The notes below the pieces were generated by a model. It saw only the letters and a list, made by a program, of their open reading frames with translations. It had not been told where the DNA came from and did not search any database. Below are positions 5,463-6,476 of a stretch of 6,476 nt of DNA, one piece after another (position 1 is the stretch's first letter; each line of letters opens with the position of its first letter). The stretch comes from Planctomycetes bacterium GWF2_50_10 (lineage in GTDB: Bacteria; Planctomycetota; Phycisphaerae; Sedimentisphaerales; GWF2-50-10), in the NCBI GenBank assembly GCA_001824635.1, contig MHYB01000049.1, positions 31,220 to 37,695 of the forward strand, in the 5' to 3' direction. The position numbers were made by a program, and so were the translations under genes.

Positions 5463-5783
5463 CTAATCGCACTTATCCCAATCCTGCTTTTCGCTATTGT
5501 CGGTATCTTCCCACTTTTCGCCATACTGCCTGCTGTCTTTAGTTCCGTAGATACCCTGGTCAAATTCTTTTTTGCTTATCTGGTCTACTCTGGATGAATC
5601 GAGCCGGACTTCCCTTTCCGTTGCCTCATCTTCGAATTTCACCCCGCCGCCCCACAGCCTGTCTACATCTTTGGTATAGTAAGCCTTGCCGCTCTGGGCA
5701 TCCGTAACCTTGTAATGCGAGCATCCCTGCGCCATCAAAAACAGAAAGCTTACCCCTACCACCAAAAGCAGTGTCTTTTTCAT
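5463..5783 (-). CDS. Small predicted lipoprotein, possibly YgdI/YgdR-like
   Basis: The 106-residue product begins with a lipoprotein signal: two lysines, a hydrophobic stretch (4-17) and the lipobox A-Q-G-C with the lipidated Cys at 21. Ser follows it, which in the E. coli sorting rule favours the outer membrane. The mature part starts SHYKVTDAQSGKAYYTKDV and alternates in strand-like fashion (V-K-F-x-D, R-E-V-R-L, S-S-R-V-D-Q-I) up to about residue 74. This resembles the small beta-barrel of YgdI/YgdR-type lipoproteins, though similarity is weak and drawn from memory. The tail is strongly acidic (E-D-T-D, Q-D-W-D-K-C-D). The ATG at 5783 is preceded by AAGGGGGG. The gene is convergent with the permease, the stops being only 3 bp apart. 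Function is unknown. Confidence 0.75.
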   Translation of the reverse strand: MKKTLLLVVGVSFLFLMAQGCSHYKVTDAQSGKAYYTKDVDRLWGGGVKFEDEATEREVRLDSSRVDQISKKEFDQGIYGTKDSRQYGEKWEDTDNSEKQDWDKCD

Positions 5784-5926
5784 ATACCCCCCTTAAAATT
5801 GTTAGAACTTAGTTACAAGCCTTAACTGATCTTACAAAATCCCCATGTGCGATTTCAATCAAATTCTTAGAACATCTTCTTGCCCCGCACCGCCGCCTCT
5901 GCGCCCTGCCTTAACTGCACTGACTA

Positions 5927-6292
5927 CTAAGCACTACCATTTTCCCACTGCTCATAAATTAGCTTTTGCTCAAACTCCAGCCAGGGCGTTTTGTCTGTCT
6001 CACTGTCGAATCTGCCCAATTCCTGCGCAAGTTCAAAAAAACTTTTGTCCGGATTGCCTTTCTGGCTGCCCTTTCCGTTTGTTACCAGCGCAGCTAATAA
6101 CGGCCGGTTTTGACTATGTTCATATTTGCTGATAATACTTAGCAGGTGGCCAAGAAAGGCCTTGTCCGTGGGCATCTTAAGATCAAGATGCAAAGGAACC
6201 TCTGAATTGAGCTGCCCATATGATATTTTAGTCTTCCGACAGGCCACATCGATCAGCACCTCTCGGATCCGTGCTTCTGTTCCATTCAACAT
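5927..6292 (-). CDS. Hypothetical protein of 121 residues
   Basis: I do not recognise a named family. The product is soluble and lacks a signal peptide. It has an N-terminal helix (about 4-18), a K-I-S-Y-G-Q-L segment (22-28) that looks like the start of a helix-turn or winged-helix element, a conserved-looking S-K-Y-E-H-S-Q-N-R-P-L-L-A-A-L-V (55-70), then K-S-F-F-E-L-A-Q-E-L-G (83-93) and a C-terminal W-L-E-F-E-Q-K-L-I-Y-E-Q-W (104-116). Natural amino-acid composition and charge pattern argue for a real gene. I have the impression that small proteins with the E-x-x-x-x-R-P-L-L-x-A-L-V signature recur in bacteria, but I cannot name a function. The Shine-Dalgarno site is weak (GAAGAG). It is 143 nt upstream of the lipoprotein gene on the same strand. 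Confidence 0.7.
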   Translation of the reverse strand: MLNGTEARIREVLIDVACRKTKISYGQLNSEVPLHLDLKMPTDKAFLGHLLSIISKYEHSQNRPLLAALVTNGKGSQKGNPDKSFFELAQELGRFDSETDKTPWLEFEQKLIYEQWENGSA

Positions 6293-6328
6293 TTTTACTC
6301 TTCAATTAAACCCATGTACATCTCTATA

Positions 6329-6343
6329 CGACAATTTTTGTCG
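6329..6343. repeat. Small inverted repeat upstream of the 121-residue gene
   Basis: CGACAA (6329-6334) and TTGTCG (6338-6343) flank TTT as a perfect 6-bp inverted repeat about 40 nt before the ATG at 6292. Position and form would suit a dimeric repressor site or a weak hairpin; no regulator is identified. Confidence 0.3.
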
Positions 6344-6400
6344 CAAGTTCATGAGATTATTCCCCAAACCCCAGTGGCAGCTTATTGAAAACAGATTCCT

Positions 6401-6476
6401 TTAAATCCGAAAAGCGGCAAAATTCAGAGCATCAGAAACTAGGCCTTTTCGTTCAAATTCCTGGAGCATTTTGAGT
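6401..6476 (-). CDS. Possible C-terminal end of an upstream gene (cut by the right edge)
   Basis: On the minus strand the frame is open from the window edge to TAA at 6403-6401, giving about 24 residues ending L-V-S-D-A-L-N-F-A-A-F-R-I. The composition is protein-like and codon choice is unremarkable. Twenty-four open codons can arise by chance, so this is a tentative call; an internal ATG would give only 22 residues. If real, the gene would lie about 108 nt upstream of the 121-residue gene and on the same strand. Confidence 0.3.
   Translation of the reverse strand, partial: LKMLQEFERKGLVSDALNFAAFRI

Noticed and set aside
5237..5542. Plus-strand Arg/His/Pro-rich frame of 101 codons
   Set aside because: It is a frame-shifted reading of the 3' end of the permease gene, with composition typical of a shadow.
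5845..6132. Plus-strand frame of 95 codons opposite the 121-residue gene
   Set aside because: Cys- and Pro-rich composition with no domain; the minus-strand frame is the more protein-like one.

Overview
The window is ordinary bacterial chromosome, with a translation/secretion gene cluster on the minus strand and a transporter plus small genes to its right. In minus-strand transcription order the cluster is tRNA-Thr(GGT), tuf (EF-Tu), rpmG (ribosomal protein L33), tRNA-Trp(CCA), secE and the first 32 codons of nusG, which runs off the left edge. This order is the widespread bacterial arrangement leading towards rplK and the rpo genes. No taxonomic marker is decisive. The three-segment SecE, weak or missing Shine-Dalgarno sites at several genes, and AT-rich filler between genes would fit a Planctomycetota/Phycisphaerae-like bacterium, but this is a low-confidence guess.

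The cluster does not look like one uninterrupted transcript. A very strong GC hairpin followed by a T5 tract lies directly after tuf. A promoter-like pair of hexamers inside an AT-rich repeat follows it and could restart transcription for rpmG. A second AT-rich repeat and a terminator-like hairpin lie between tRNA-Trp and secE, the hairpin almost touching the secE ribosome-binding region. A short palindrome of the dRS3-like form (ATTCCC-N8-GGGAAT) lies between tRNA-Trp and rpmG.

From 2682 to 3428 there is no credible gene. The plus strand of this divergent intergenic region is strikingly poor in G and rich in C. It holds a candidate promoter for the tRNA-Thr/tuf unit, a long-range 9-bp inverted repeat in the presumed leader, a GNRA-capped palindrome, two identical ATATCCACAAT words one base away from the DnaA-box consensus, and a good candidate promoter for the gene to the right.

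On the plus strand, 3429-5459 encodes a 676-residue APC-superfamily permease. Its residues match the K+/H+ site of the potassium importer KimA, and it carries a C-terminal cytosolic alpha/beta domain. It ends only 3 bp from the stop of a convergent minus-strand gene for a small lipoprotein. Further right are a minus-strand 121-residue protein of unknown function and, at the edge, what may be the last 24 codons of another minus-strand gene.

I see no CRISPR array, transposase, phage gene or obvious new multi-gene system. The most interesting material is regulatory and structural: the segmentation of the tuf-secE cluster and the G-depleted divergent intergenic region.
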